From Tritrichomonas musculus (Eukaryota > Parabasalia > Tritrichomonadida > Tritrichomonadidae): DNA of 64,000 bases. Location of the stretch: NCBI GenBank assembly GCA_039105265.1, contig JAPFFF010000039.1, positions 1,364,001 to 1,428,000 of the forward strand. Direction: 5' to 3'. Position numbers and translations under genes: made by a program. The notes beneath the pieces were generated by a model. That model was not told where the DNA came from and ran no database searches. It was given only the letters and a program-made list of their open reading frames with translations. Below, piece after piece: positions 12,309 to 22,274 of the stretch. Every line of letters begins with the position of its first letter. The first letter of the stretch is position 1.

Positions 12309-13600
12309 CGAACACAAAAAAATATGGTTGATATAGCTATGACTATTTTATTAGTCATAATTCAAAACAATTTTCTTCCTCAGTTTTTTCTTTCTTTTTT
12401 AAAATAATTATTTGCATTTTTTTCAATACTCAAAACAATTTTCATTTACAATTTCATATTAATTATAAAGTGTGAGAAATAAAGGGGGATTGATTCAAAA
12501 AAAAATTAATTTCAAGGGAAAACGATAATAAAAATTTATTTTGAGAATTTTAGGCCGAAAAATTTCCAGTTTACTAAAGATAACTTTTTACCAAGCAAAT
12601 TTACAATATCAATGTCATGTATTGGAGCTAATGTCAGTTGAGATTTGCTTTTTTATTACATTTTATTTTTACTTTTATTCTTAACTTTTTGATATCGAAA
12701 ACAACGGTAACTCGATGTAAAATCTAGATAGAAACATAAAAGATCTTTTATATCATATTTATTTTTTAAATTTTAAAATTATAACATACTATAATAATAA
12801 GGTAGTATGTTATTTCTAAAAATATAATATATATATTATTTTTTGAGTTTCAATTTCATTTGTGTTTTGTAAAAACTTCCCTTTCTTATTTATATATTCA
12901 TCTTTTATTAGCAAGGGTATTTTTTTGTTTAAACTAAACATCTTGAAAAATTACTAAATCATTTGGTAAATTATAAAAAGAATAAATTCTGATTCAATCA
13001 TGAAGTTCATTTATTATTAAAAAATATTTAAAATCATTTTCCATCAAGAAGAACCACAATGTTCAATGAACTTATTGGATGAATATAATTCAGTGAAATT
13101 AAACAAATTTTCAAAAAAAAAATTTTTCATATAAAGAGAATCTCTTATTTTCAAAGAATATAAATCAATCAGATATCATGATTTGGACATTAATTATATG
13201 ATATATTCTAAATTTAGAAAAGTCTGGAGTGGTTCCATACATGCGGCAAAACTGGTTCATTTCATTGAAAAAGAAGAATTATTAATTATTAAAGAAGATA
13301 ATACATGGCAAAGCTGACTTGTTTTTCATGATTTCAAAGGAGATAATGAAAATTTTCATAAAAAACAATCAAATTTTGGTGAGATGTCGACCGGTTAATC
13401 GTCTTACTATATGAAAAAAAAACTTGAAAAAGGCTCTGAAAATTGAATGATACGGAAATTTGCATATCAGTTTACCAATTGAACTACAAACTATCAATGA
13501 TGCGAGTTAATGTGAACCATATTAAAAATATATTTTGTTGTTCTCGTAATAGAAGTTATTCTGTTTTTTGATAGTATATTTGGTCGCACTATTCATTTTG
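12309..13600. other. AT-rich stretch without genes
   Basis: No gene. It contains an 11-bp perfect hairpin (ATAACATACTA and its complement around 12,779-12,811), and from about 13,060 weak, multiply interrupted coding-like pieces on the plus strand that may belong to the same decayed gene as the remnant beginning near 13,610. Confidence 0.45.
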
Positions 13601-13609
13601 AAATTTTCT

Positions 13610-14040
13610 TAAATTTTTCTTTATCAGCGAGCTCTCCCCTGACATACTCTTCGACAACATCAACAACAACAGAAAAGATCATTGACATCAATATGAAAAG
13701 ACTGAATTGATCGATTTCTCTGTTTCAACTATTCAAAAAGATTCTAGCTGGATGTAGAAAGTAGATGGTATTGAATTTTTTTTTTAAAAAATAGCTTGCA
13801 TTCATGAGTTTCGTGCATGCACTTCCAGACAAACCACCACAAATAATTGAAAACTTTTGTCACACTTTGTCGAAATATGTTAATCCAAAAATGCAGAATA
13901 CAAGAGTGATAAACAGTGGTACCCAAAATGTGCCCAAACAACAGAAAAAGTGTCAATTGAAGTGAATTCAAAGAAACATCTTCAAGCATTTGAACGCCTC
14001 TTTCATAATAACAAAATTTAAGAAATAACAACAAAAATTC
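13610..14040 (+). pseudogene. Degraded gene remnant, copy B
   Basis: Plus-strand frames give SELSPDILFDN near 13,630 and, after several breaks, a piece with DKQWYPKCAQTTEKVSIEV at about 13,910-13,965. They match minus-strand copy A at about 5,140-5,555 over roughly 400 bp, with mostly point differences. The minus-strand open frame here (13,744-14,034) is judged to be the antisense shadow. The family is not recognised. Confidence 0.4.
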
Positions 14041-14230
14041 TGAATTTGATTTTGGGTGTAACGATGAATATGAAGAGTCCTCCTATGAGAGGAAAAGTGA
14101 CAAAAGTGCCAGCATGATTACGATGTTAGATTTAAAAAAATATATTTGAATTATTAATAATTGCAATGTTTATAATTAATGCTTTTTATTGGATGCTTTT
14201 TCATTTTTTGTCTTGAATTTTGTCTTTAAT

Positions 14231-14680
14231 TCATTTGTCGTATTCTTTATTGTTCAAAAGAAAATCTTCAATTTTCTGGATTACAGCATCATTGAAAACT
14301 AGGTCTCGTATATTGAATTTTCGTTTGATACTTTCCACGCGAAAACCTTTGATGCAATCACGAACAGCGTCGGTAACTTTATCGATGTCATTTATATAGT
14401 TTTCATTTTGATCCAAATCTTTGAACAGTGAATTGAATAATTGTGAAATGACGTTTCGGCGTTTTTGGAAGGTAGTTTATGATAAATTTCTAATTGATAC
14501 TGAATCTTTAAAATTTACTAACATATTATATACTTCATATAGTTTATTTACATATGATAAATTAATATTTTCATTTGATATTCTGTGAGTTTTACGAATC
14601 GCTCGAACTTTTTCACAACCCGATAAATAAAAAATTAAACCGAAGATTTTGATCATTTCACAAATTACAAACAAAAATGC
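14231..14680 (-). pseudogene. Broken hypothetical gene with in-frame stop
   Basis: Two open segments in the same minus-strand frame (14,674 to 14,480 and 14,476 to 14,231) are separated by one TAA at 14,477-14,479. The downstream part is well-formed helical protein (DAVRDCIKGFRVESIKRKF, then VIQKIEDFLLNNKEYDK at the end). The upstream part has an LSYVNKLYEVYNMLVNFKD stretch. There is no clear start codon with a promoter. This looks like a small helical gene inactivated by a nonsense mutation, or the last exon of a larger lost gene. No family recognised. Confidence 0.4.
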
Positions 14681-14840
14681 TGGTTTTGAGTTGAATTTTA
14701 GTGCTAAGAGATTTATACATAATTGCGGTTTTTATTTCTCATGTTTCTTTATATCTTATCACAGCTATTTATAATTATATATATGAAGAAAAGTTAATTA
14801 ATTAATTTTTATTAATTATTTTTTTAAAAAGAAAGGAAAA

Positions 14841-17800
14841 TCATTTTGAGAGTAATTGCTTAATTTCATTATTTATAGAATAGTCGATTGGCTTTCTTCC
14901 ATGACTATCTTCAATGTTAATGTCAATCTCTTTCTTTTCGAGCAAAAGTTTTATTATTTCAAGATTTCCTATTTCAGCTGCAAGATGCAATGCTGTGTTC
15001 TGCACTAATTGATTTTTATCCGAGGTTTTTGGAATGGTATTGAAAGATATGATTTAGAATTTTGTAATAAAATAAAGGAAAATATTAAGAATATTGACGT
15101 TAAGTTTATCATTCGCCAACAAAAGTTTCATATTTTCAATATCCTCTTTCTCAATCGCTGCAAACAATGGCGTCTTATAAATACATATAATAATTTCATT
15201 CAAATATATGATTTTGAATGCAATTATAATATATGATTTTGAATGTGATTGAAATAAATGATTTTGAATGGAATTGAAATATATTTTTTTGAATGTAATT
15301 ATAATATATGATTTTGAATATAATTGAAATATATGATTTTGAATGATATTGAAATTTATGTTTTTGAATGTCATACAAATGCATGATTTTTAATTTTATT
15401 AAAAAAGTTGGGAAATATAAAGAATATTGACATCAATTTTTTCATTCTCTAATAAAAGTTTGACAATTTCATTTTCTTTTTCCTCAATCGCTTCAAATAA
15501 TGGCGTTCTATCAATTCATATAATAATTTCATTCAAATATATGCTTTTAAATTCCATTGAAATATAAGATTTGTAATGCGATTGAAATATATGATTTTGA
15601 ATGGTATTGAAATATATGCTTTTGAACTCCATACAAATGTATGATTTTTAATATGATTAAAAAAGTTGGGAAATATAAGGAATATTGACATCAAGTTTAT
15701 CATTCTCTAATAAAAGTTTGATAATTTTAATGTTTTTATCCGCAACAGCTGCATATAATGGTGTCCTATAAATTCATAAAATAATTTCATTCAAATATAT
15801 GATTTTGAATAATATTGAAAAATGTTATTTTGAATGATATTGAAATACATAATGTTGAATGTAATTGAAATATATTTTTTTAAATTCTATTGGAATATAT
15901 AATTTTAAATTCTATTGGAATATATGTTTTTGAATATTGTTGAAAGATAAAAATATAAATATAATTTAAATATTATAATAAATGCAATTGAAATACATAA
16001 CTTTAAATTATATTGAAATTTATAAATTTAAATTTGATTAAAATATATGACTTTAAATTTTATTGAGATATATGATTTTAAATCATATCGAAATATATAA
16101 TTTTGAATTCTATTTAAAAAAATGGGAAATAAAAAGAATATTGACATCAATTTTATCATTCTTTAATAAAAGTTCAATAATTTTAACATTATTTTTCTCA
16201 ACAGCTGCAGATAATGCCGTCTTATAAATTCATATAATAATTTCATTCAAATATATGATTTTGAATAATATTAAAAAATGTAATTTTGAATGTCATTGAA
16301 ATATATGTTTTTGAATGGCATTGAAATATATGTTTTTGAATGGCATTGAAATATATGTTTTTGAATTATATTGAAATATATGATTTTGAATGGGATTATA
16401 AAATATGATTTTGAATTTCATTTAAATATAATGATTTTGAATATCATTTAAATATAATGATTTTGAATTTCATCAAAATAAACTATTTTTAATTTCATTA
16501 AAATATATGATTTTGAATAATATTAAAATGTTATTTTGAATGTCATTGAAATATATGTTTTTGAATGGTATTGAAATATATGTTTTTGAACTTCATTGAA
16601 ATATATAATTTTGAATTACATTGAGAATTATGATTTTAAATTCTATTGAAATATATAATTTTGAATTGTATTTAAAAAAGTTAGGAAATATTAAGAAAAT
16701 TGACATCAAGTTCATCATTCATCAATAAAAGTTCGACAATTTCAACATTCTCTTTTTCAGTCGCTTCAAATAATGCTGTCTTATAAATTCATATGATAAT
16801 TTCATTCAAATATATGATTTTGAATTTCATTGAAATGTTTGATTTTGAATTCTATTGAAATTCAAAATTTTGAATCATATTGAAATACATAATTTTGAAT
16901 GTAATTGAAATATATAATCTTGAATGTAATTGAAATATATTATTATAAATTCTATTGGAATATATAACTTTAAATTCTATTGAAATATATGATTTTGAAT
17001 TATATTGAAATATATATTTATGAATTGAATTGAAAATTTTCATTTTTAATGTTATTTAAAGATATGACTTAAATGTCACTGAAATATATAACTTTAAATT
17101 TGATTGAAATATGTTTTTGAATCATATTGAAATATATGATTTTGAATTTTTTAAAAAAAAATTGGTAAAATATTAATACTATTGACATTAATTGTATCAT
17201 TCGTTAATAAAAGTTTGACAATTTCAATATCCTCTTTTTCAACCGCTGCAAATAATGCTGTTCTATAAATTCATATAATAATATCATTCAAATATATGAT
17301 TTTGAATGTAATTGGAAAACTTCATTTTGAATGATATTGAAATACATAACTTTGAATGAAATTGAAATATATGATTTTGAATTCCATTAAAATATATGCT
17401 ATTGAACGATATTGATAATTTAAATTTTTAATGGTATTGAAAGATATGATTTTAAATATTATTGAAATATGTAACTTTAAATTTTTTTGAAATATATGAT
17501 TTTGAATTATATTGAAATATATAATTTAAAATTTTATTAAAAATTTTGGTAAAATATTATGAATATTGACATCAAGTTTATTATTCGTTAATAACAGTCT
17601 GACAATTTCAACATTCGCTTTTTCAACCGCTTTAAATAATGCTGTCTCATGAATCCATATAATAATTTCATTCAATTATATGATTTTGAATGTAATTGAA
17701 AAATGTCATTTTGAACTTCATTCAAATATATTATATTCAATTCCATTTCAATATATGATTTTGAATGTAATTGAAAAATGTCATTTTGAATTTCATTCAA

Positions 17801-18418
17801 ATATATTATTTTCAATTCCATTCAAATGCATGATTTTGAATTTTATTGAAGAACCCAATTTTGAATGATATTGAAACATATGACTTTAAATTTCATATAA
17901 AAACATGATTTTGAATTTTATTAAAAAAGTTGAGAAATATTAATAATGTTGACATCAAGATTATTATTCGTTAATAGAAGTCTGACAATTTCAACATTAT
18001 CTTTCTCAATTGCTGCAAATAATGCTGTCTTATAAATTCATATAATAATTTCATTCAATTATATGATTTTGAATGTAATTTAAACACATGATTTTGAATG
18101 TGATTGAAATATATGATTTTAAATGGTATTAAAATATATGTTTTTAATTTCATAGAAATATATGATTTTGAATTACATTGAAATATATAATTTTGAATTT
18201 TATTAAAAAAAAAAAAAAAAGTTGGGAAATATTAATAACGTTGACATCAAGATTATCATTCGTTAACAAAAGTTTGACAATATCAACATTCTCTTTCTCA
18301 ATTGCTGCCAATAATGCTGTCTTATAAATTCAATAAATAATTTCATTCAAATATATTATTTTGAATGTAATTGAGATACATAACTTTGAATTTCATTGAA
18401 ATTTAAAATTTTGAAATT
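14841..18418 (-). pseudogene. Broken ankyrin-repeat tail of the DUF3447 gene
   Basis: On the minus strand, downstream of the intact N-terminal frame, nine ankyrin-like units plus one C-terminal unit can be read. Each unit begins near KTALFAAIEKENVEIVKLLL and ends near NDNLDVNIINI. Their KTAL segments lie near 18,320, 18,020, 17,630, 17,255, 16,770, 16,205, 15,755, 15,495 and 15,165. The last unit (15,000-14,841) has NTALHLAAEIGNLEIIKLLL, then GRKPIDYS and a stop, the usual ending of these Trichomonas ankyrin proteins. Between units lie 100-400 bp of a ~25-bp minisatellite, and frames are repeatedly broken, so the tail cannot be translated as one protein from the DNA as it stands. Splicing is unlikely: no typical Trichomonas splice signals were seen. 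Confidence 0.65.
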
Positions 18419-18420
18419 TC
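15180..18420. repeat. 25-bp AT-rich minisatellite between ankyrin units
   Basis: Degenerate tandem copies of AAATATATGATTTTGAATG plus TAATTG (plus-strand reading) fill the spaces between the ankyrin units. They number about four to sixteen copies per space and vary in the middle bases. In one minus-strand frame they read as repeats of the form NSKSYISIIFKIIYFN, which sometimes stays open into the next ankyrin unit. Confidence 0.8.
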
Positions 18421-19711
18421 ATTGAAACATGTGATTCCAAATTTTATTGAAACATGCGACTTGGAATGAAGTAAAGATTCGAGCATAAGAAATTACATGA
18501 GCAAATTGTGGAAAAATTTCTTTTTTGTTAATATCAATAGCTGTGCTTGTTACAAAAGAGCCAATAAGTGCGCTGTAGTCATACTTGCACAGATCATAAA
18601 ACGAAGATTCATTGATTTGTTCATCATTCAAAAAGGCGAAATTATAATATCTGAGGCTTTTAATGAATGCTTTTTGCAAGTTTTCTTCTTCCTTTCGCAA
18701 AAAATTGCTTAAGAAATAATTTGCAATGTCGTTGTGATGGCATTTGATCGATTCGTAAAAGAGCTGCATGTATGCCCCGCCCTCCAAGCTAACATGACAA
18801 TCTTCAAGCGAGTGAATAAGATCTGCATTTTTACCATGAACGGCAAAATTCCACAACGATGGCGTCAATTGAACTTTTTCTAAACGCAAATAATTATATA
18901 TTTGAATTGATCCAAAAAACACGGCGTATTCAATCAATGTTATTCCCCTTTGTTTGGCCTCTTTTTCACCATAGTATTGAATTTGTTGTTTTTCTGTCTG
19001 TTTTTTGATCAAAAACGGATTTGTTTCAAAAATTGAGAGCTGAATTGTTGCATCAAGTGAAGTGTTGCTTCGTGTGACGTACGCAATAAAATCTTCAACC
19101 ATGTCATTCCTAATCATTTCACAAAGTGTATCGTCATTTTCGCCTTTCTTTCGTTTCGCATAGAAATTTTCTGGAACTTCTTCTTTGAGTTCATAAACCC
19201 ATTCATTTTGTGTTTGTACATAGTTATGAAAATTGTATCTCGGAAACCACTGCTCTTGCATGAATGGCTCAATTTCTGGCTGAAAATACTGCGGATAATT
19301 GGCTTCTACCAATTTATTTGTCATGGTAATTTTTCGAATCACATATTCATCAAAAGTCATGATTCCCTCTTCAGCCAGGAATAAAAGAATCCTTTTGTTG
19401 CCCTGGAAAATATTGAATATTTCTGAATTTGAAATATTTTTTTTGATATCTGCTTTGAGATATTGTAATATTTGCTCAATTTTGCTGAAAAAGTTGCAGG
19501 AACGATGGAAATTATTTGCTATTTTTGAAATTAAATGCAATACGGACATAAATTCAATGCGGATATCTTGTATTTCTAAATCATTAAAGATATCTTTAAG
19601 AAATGTTAAATTCTCTTCACAATTAGTTTCTTCTTCAAGAAATTTGAGGATGCTTTCTTGGATGCTCTTAATTGTTTCCAAGTATTCCTGTTGTTTGTCG
19701 TCTTTGGACAT
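18419..19711 (-). CDS. DUF3447 ankyrin protein, N-terminal part
   Basis: A 430-residue open frame starts at ATG 19,711. Residues 1-250 are helical. Residues about 256-335 carry the DUF3447 signature common in Trichomonas ankyrin proteins: ITLIEYAVFFGSIQIYNYL, then LWNFAVHGKNADLIHSLED and ESIKCHHNDIANYF. The family is very large in T. vaginalis and presumably mediates protein-protein contacts; individual roles are mostly unknown. Normally ankyrin repeats follow in the same frame. Here the frame runs into minisatellite sequence after about residue 410 and stops, while the expected repeats persist downstream in broken form (14,841-18,418). The product would be a truncated protein without the repeat stack, or the gene is a pseudogene. 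Confidence 0.75.
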   Translation of the reverse strand: MSKDDKQQEYLETIKSIQESILKFLEEETNCEENLTFLKDIFNDLEIQDIRIEFMSVLHLISKIANNFHRSCNFFSKIEQILQYLKADIKKNISNSEIFNIFQGNKRILLFLAEEGIMTFDEYVIRKITMTNKLVEANYPQYFQPEIEPFMQEQWFPRYNFHNYVQTQNEWVYELKEEVPENFYAKRKKGENDDTLCEMIRNDMVEDFIAYVTRSNTSLDATIQLSIFETNPFLIKKQTEKQQIQYYGEKEAKQRGITLIEYAVFFGSIQIYNYLRLEKVQLTPSLWNFAVHGKNADLIHSLEDCHVSLEGGAYMQLFYESIKCHHNDIANYFLSNFLRKEEENLQKAFIKSLRYYNFAFLNDEQINESSFYDLCKYDYSALIGSFVTSTAIDINKKEIFPQFAHVISYARIFTSFQVACFNKIWNHMFQ

Positions 19712-19716
19712 AAAAA

Positions 19717-19723
19717 TAAATGA
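19717..19723 (-). promoter_or_regulatory. Initiator-like motif TCATTTA
   Basis: On the minus strand TCATTTA lies six bases before the ATG of the DUF3447 gene and fits the Trichomonas initiator consensus TCA(C/T)T(T/A), which is normally found within about 20 bases of the start codon. Confidence 0.5.
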
Positions 19724-20818
19724 AAACCGATAATATTTTTTTTTTTCAATGGATCATTCTTTTTTCTTGGCTATTGTTGAATTTTGTGATGAATTTTATT
19801 TAAATTAGAATTTTTTTATATAAATATGCATTTATATTATATTATTTATATTTATTTGTAAATAATCTTTGATTATATTTATAATTAAATAAGATATATT
19901 ACAATTGAATAAATTTTTCATAATTCCTCAATTTTAAAATAAATATAAAAATTATAACTAATATTTTATAAATATTAGCGAGTTATGGCTTTTAAATTGA
20001 ATTTTTAATATATTTATAATAACTAAATTATTCATATTTTTTAACTTTTTTTAAAATGTAAATATATTTTAAATTTTAACTCATAAAAAAAGCAAAAGGT
20101 CATTTCTTTTTAAAAAAATTGAAAGTTTTTAGATTTTATATTCAGAAAACAATTGTGAAGATTGAAAGATTTGTGAAGATTATATTTTTGAAAATATTTA
20201 ATTTATTTATTGACGCTAGAATATTTTTTAAAAATTGATTTTTAAATTGTATATGGTATATTTATATGGAATAATTTCTATTGGAGCGAAAAATAAAATA
20301 TTTTTCCAAAAAAAAGATATGATAAATTTTTCATCAATTTTTTTGGATCGAATCATAAAGGCGTTCGAATAAATTTCTGAAAACATGATTAAAATTGCGA
20401 TAAATCGAACTTTAATATTCCAATATTTAAAAAAGTCGTTATTAATGGAATCTATTTGTAAAAAAGTTGATATTTTTAATTTTCCTACTTTAATATAATA
20501 ATTTTAACATTTTTTTTTATAAATTCTAATTTGGGACCGCGAATTATTGAAAATTATATTTCAGATATATTACTTGTATATTGTAAACTTTTTAATTTTT
20601 TCTTAGAAAAATAAAATTAACCCAACTGAAAAATAGAAATATTCTGAAAATTGAATTTTAATAAAAACTTGAAATTGTATTTATCTTATTTTTTATTTGA
20701 GCAAGATTGCTTATTAATTATTTCCATATTTTATATTGAAATTTATTATATGATATAGAATTCGAAAAGAAAATTATGTTCAAAAGTTTACAATTATTAT
20801 TTTTCAATATTTTGTATT
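19724..20818. other. AT-rich intergenic DNA up to the Maverick junction
   Basis: No gene or clear element boundary. About 78 bp at 20,578-20,655 repeats a sequence at 8,553-8,620. The composition changes sharply at about 20,819, where Maverick-type sequence starts. Confidence 0.6.
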
Positions 20819-20830
20819 AGTAGTATCTAG

Positions 20831-20870
20831 TTGTCATGATTCCTGGTCCAAGGCCCAGGACTCCTGACAA
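20831..20870. repeat. Hairpin at the left tip of Mav2
   Basis: TTGTCATGATTCCTGG (20831-20846) pairs with CCAGGACTCCTGACAA (20855-20870) at 14 of 16 positions around an 8-base loop. It lies about 12 bases from the presumed end of Mav2 and could serve end recognition or protein-primed replication; that is inference. Confidence 0.55.
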
Positions 20871-20928
20871 CCCCCGGGAATGCCTCCACCCTGCCGAAAC
20901 GCCCTCTAAAACACCCGTTAGCATGACT

Positions 20929-20933
20929 CCAAC
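20929..20933. other. Target-site duplication CCAAC, left of Mav1
   Basis: CCAAC directly precedes the first base of Mav1 and is repeated directly after its last base at 42,759-42,763. Mavericks typically duplicate 5-6 bp on insertion. Confidence 0.8.
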
Positions 20934-21506
20934 AGTAGTTATACATAGTGAAGGGGGGATAGATAACTAGTATAAGCAAATGGGGATCTCTGGCTTTGAA
21001 AGCTTCCTGAAGAGACGATAATTTGAGGTACTTTGGAGATGTTTTATATTATAGCTCCCTCGCTTTGAAAAGCTCCCTCGCTATAATAAACCATATCTCC
21101 AAACAGCCCCCAAGCAACCCCCACCCAGCCACCCTACACGGAGAGCCCCATTTGCTTATACTAGTTATCTATCCCCCCTTCACTATGTATAACTACTTAA
21201 TACCAACCTATCTAGCATACTCCTACAGCAACCCATCTCAAACAAACATCACACACATCCACTCAAGCAACCCATCTCATGCAATCATCTCAAGCAACCC
21301 ATCTCACACAAATCCACTCATGCAATCATCTCATGCAACTCATCTCATGCAATCATCTCCCATATCTTGTATCGCAAATCATCTCATGCAACCATCACAC
21401 ACATCCACTCATGCAATCATCTCCCATATCTCATCACATACATCTATTCATGCAACCACTTCATGTACACCCGATACCTACTCAAAAATAAATCTTTAAT
21501 TGAATC
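20934..21506. repeat. Left terminal inverted repeat of Mav1
   Basis: 573 bp matching 42,186-42,758 in reverse complement; the only mismatch I noticed is A at 20,986. The outer 57 bp recur inverted at 21,141-21,197, and a second inverted pair (about 21,032-21,056 and 21,079-21,103) lies between them, so the outer 264 bp can fold into a nested cruciform. The inner ~280 bp is a degenerate CATCTCATGCAAT-type tandem repeat. A gene ends 6 bp past the inner edge. Confidence 0.9.
21225..21480. repeat. CATCTCATGCAA-type tandem repeat in left TIR
   Basis: Degenerate 10-13-bp units around CATCTCATGCAA and CATCACACACATCCACT recur about twenty times. The mirror copy lies at 42,212-42,467. The long frames through these arrays are a by-product of the repeat. 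Confidence 0.75.
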
Positions 21507-21511
21507 CAAGC

Positions 21512-22258
21512 TTAATGATTCGTTGGCGTGTCAATATTAGTTGTCCCTGCAGGTTTAATTTTAATGTTGACAAATAATGGAGACTTTAATATGACAGGTT
21601 GGTACATGAAATCTACTAGCCTCATTTCGATGTGTTTTAGTGAATCGGTAAATGTTTTAATTTTGATTGGTTTAGATGAATCGTAATCAATTATAATAGG
21701 TGCCTGTGGTTCTATAACAGTATCAACTGTTGCAATCACAGATGGTGTATATTCATGTTCTCCTATAATACTATGTACAGCTTGACCTTGTAGTGATACG
21801 AGATATAATCTATTGGCATAATCCAATATTGGCAAATCAGGTACAACTGTCTCATTGTTGGCAGGTATAACAACTTCATTCTTTACACTATATAATCCTG
21901 TTATCAGTTTAGCTCTATGAGAACCTCTAATGAACGATACTTTATGCTGACTCGATAAACTCATTGTCCTACCATCAATATTTTTGAACACAATTATGTT
22001 TTGACAACTATTCAAGTATTTAACCAATCCAAGCATTGAGTAATAATATGTGTCTTTAAATTCTATCATCAGCGAACGTTCATTATTTCCGTCCTCATAT
22101 GAAAACATCAAATAGTCTTCCTTAGTTACTATCAATATATTCCCCTTTGTATTGATTGATGAAACATAATACTTCACGTAATCACATTTCCAAGGTATGT
22201 CTACATTTAGTTTCACCAGACTATAATCTGTTGCATTACTATTAACTGAACACAACAT
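21512..22258 (-). CDS. Maverick protein of unknown role, 248 residues
   Basis: The frame continues upstream to 22,561, but that part is antisense to the fibre gene. I chose the ATG at 22,258, 16 bases from the divergent ATG of the fibre gene, giving 248 residues. The protein is mostly beta-type (repeated short hydrophobic strands such as GNILIVTKEDYLMFSY), with a C-terminal segment HIEMRLVDFMYQPVILKSPL and LFVNIKIKP. The final strands recall single jelly-roll minor capsid proteins, where the last strands surround a D-x-x-G/Q-P-I turn, but this is weak. Its place next to the fibre gene suggests a virion role such as fibre attachment or penton base. The gene stops 6 bp before the left terminal repeat. 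Confidence 0.65.
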   Translation of the reverse strand: MLCSVNSNATDYSLVKLNVDIPWKCDYVKYYVSSINTKGNILIVTKEDYLMFSYEDGNNERSLMIEFKDTYYYSMLGLVKYLNSCQNIIVFKNIDGRTMSLSSQHKVSFIRGSHRAKLITGLYSVKNEVVIPANNETVVPDLPILDYANRLYLVSLQGQAVHSIIGEHEYTPSVIATVDTVIEPQAPIIIDYDSSKPIKIKTFTDSLKHIEMRLVDFMYQPVILKSPLFVNIKIKPAGTTNIDTPTNH

Positions 22259-22274
22259 TTTACTATCTGTTAAA

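Noticed and set aside
15180-18420. CRISPR-like array
   Set aside because: Repeats are degenerate and contiguous without unique spacers, alternate with ankyrin coding units, and lie in a eukaryotic genome.
21023-21499. 158-residue open frame in the left terminal repeat and its mirror at 42,193-42,669
   Set aside because: It is the same sequence twice, runs through a CATCTCATGCAA tandem repeat and cruciform arms, has a repeat-driven Pro/Ser/His composition and no T-box before the ATG.
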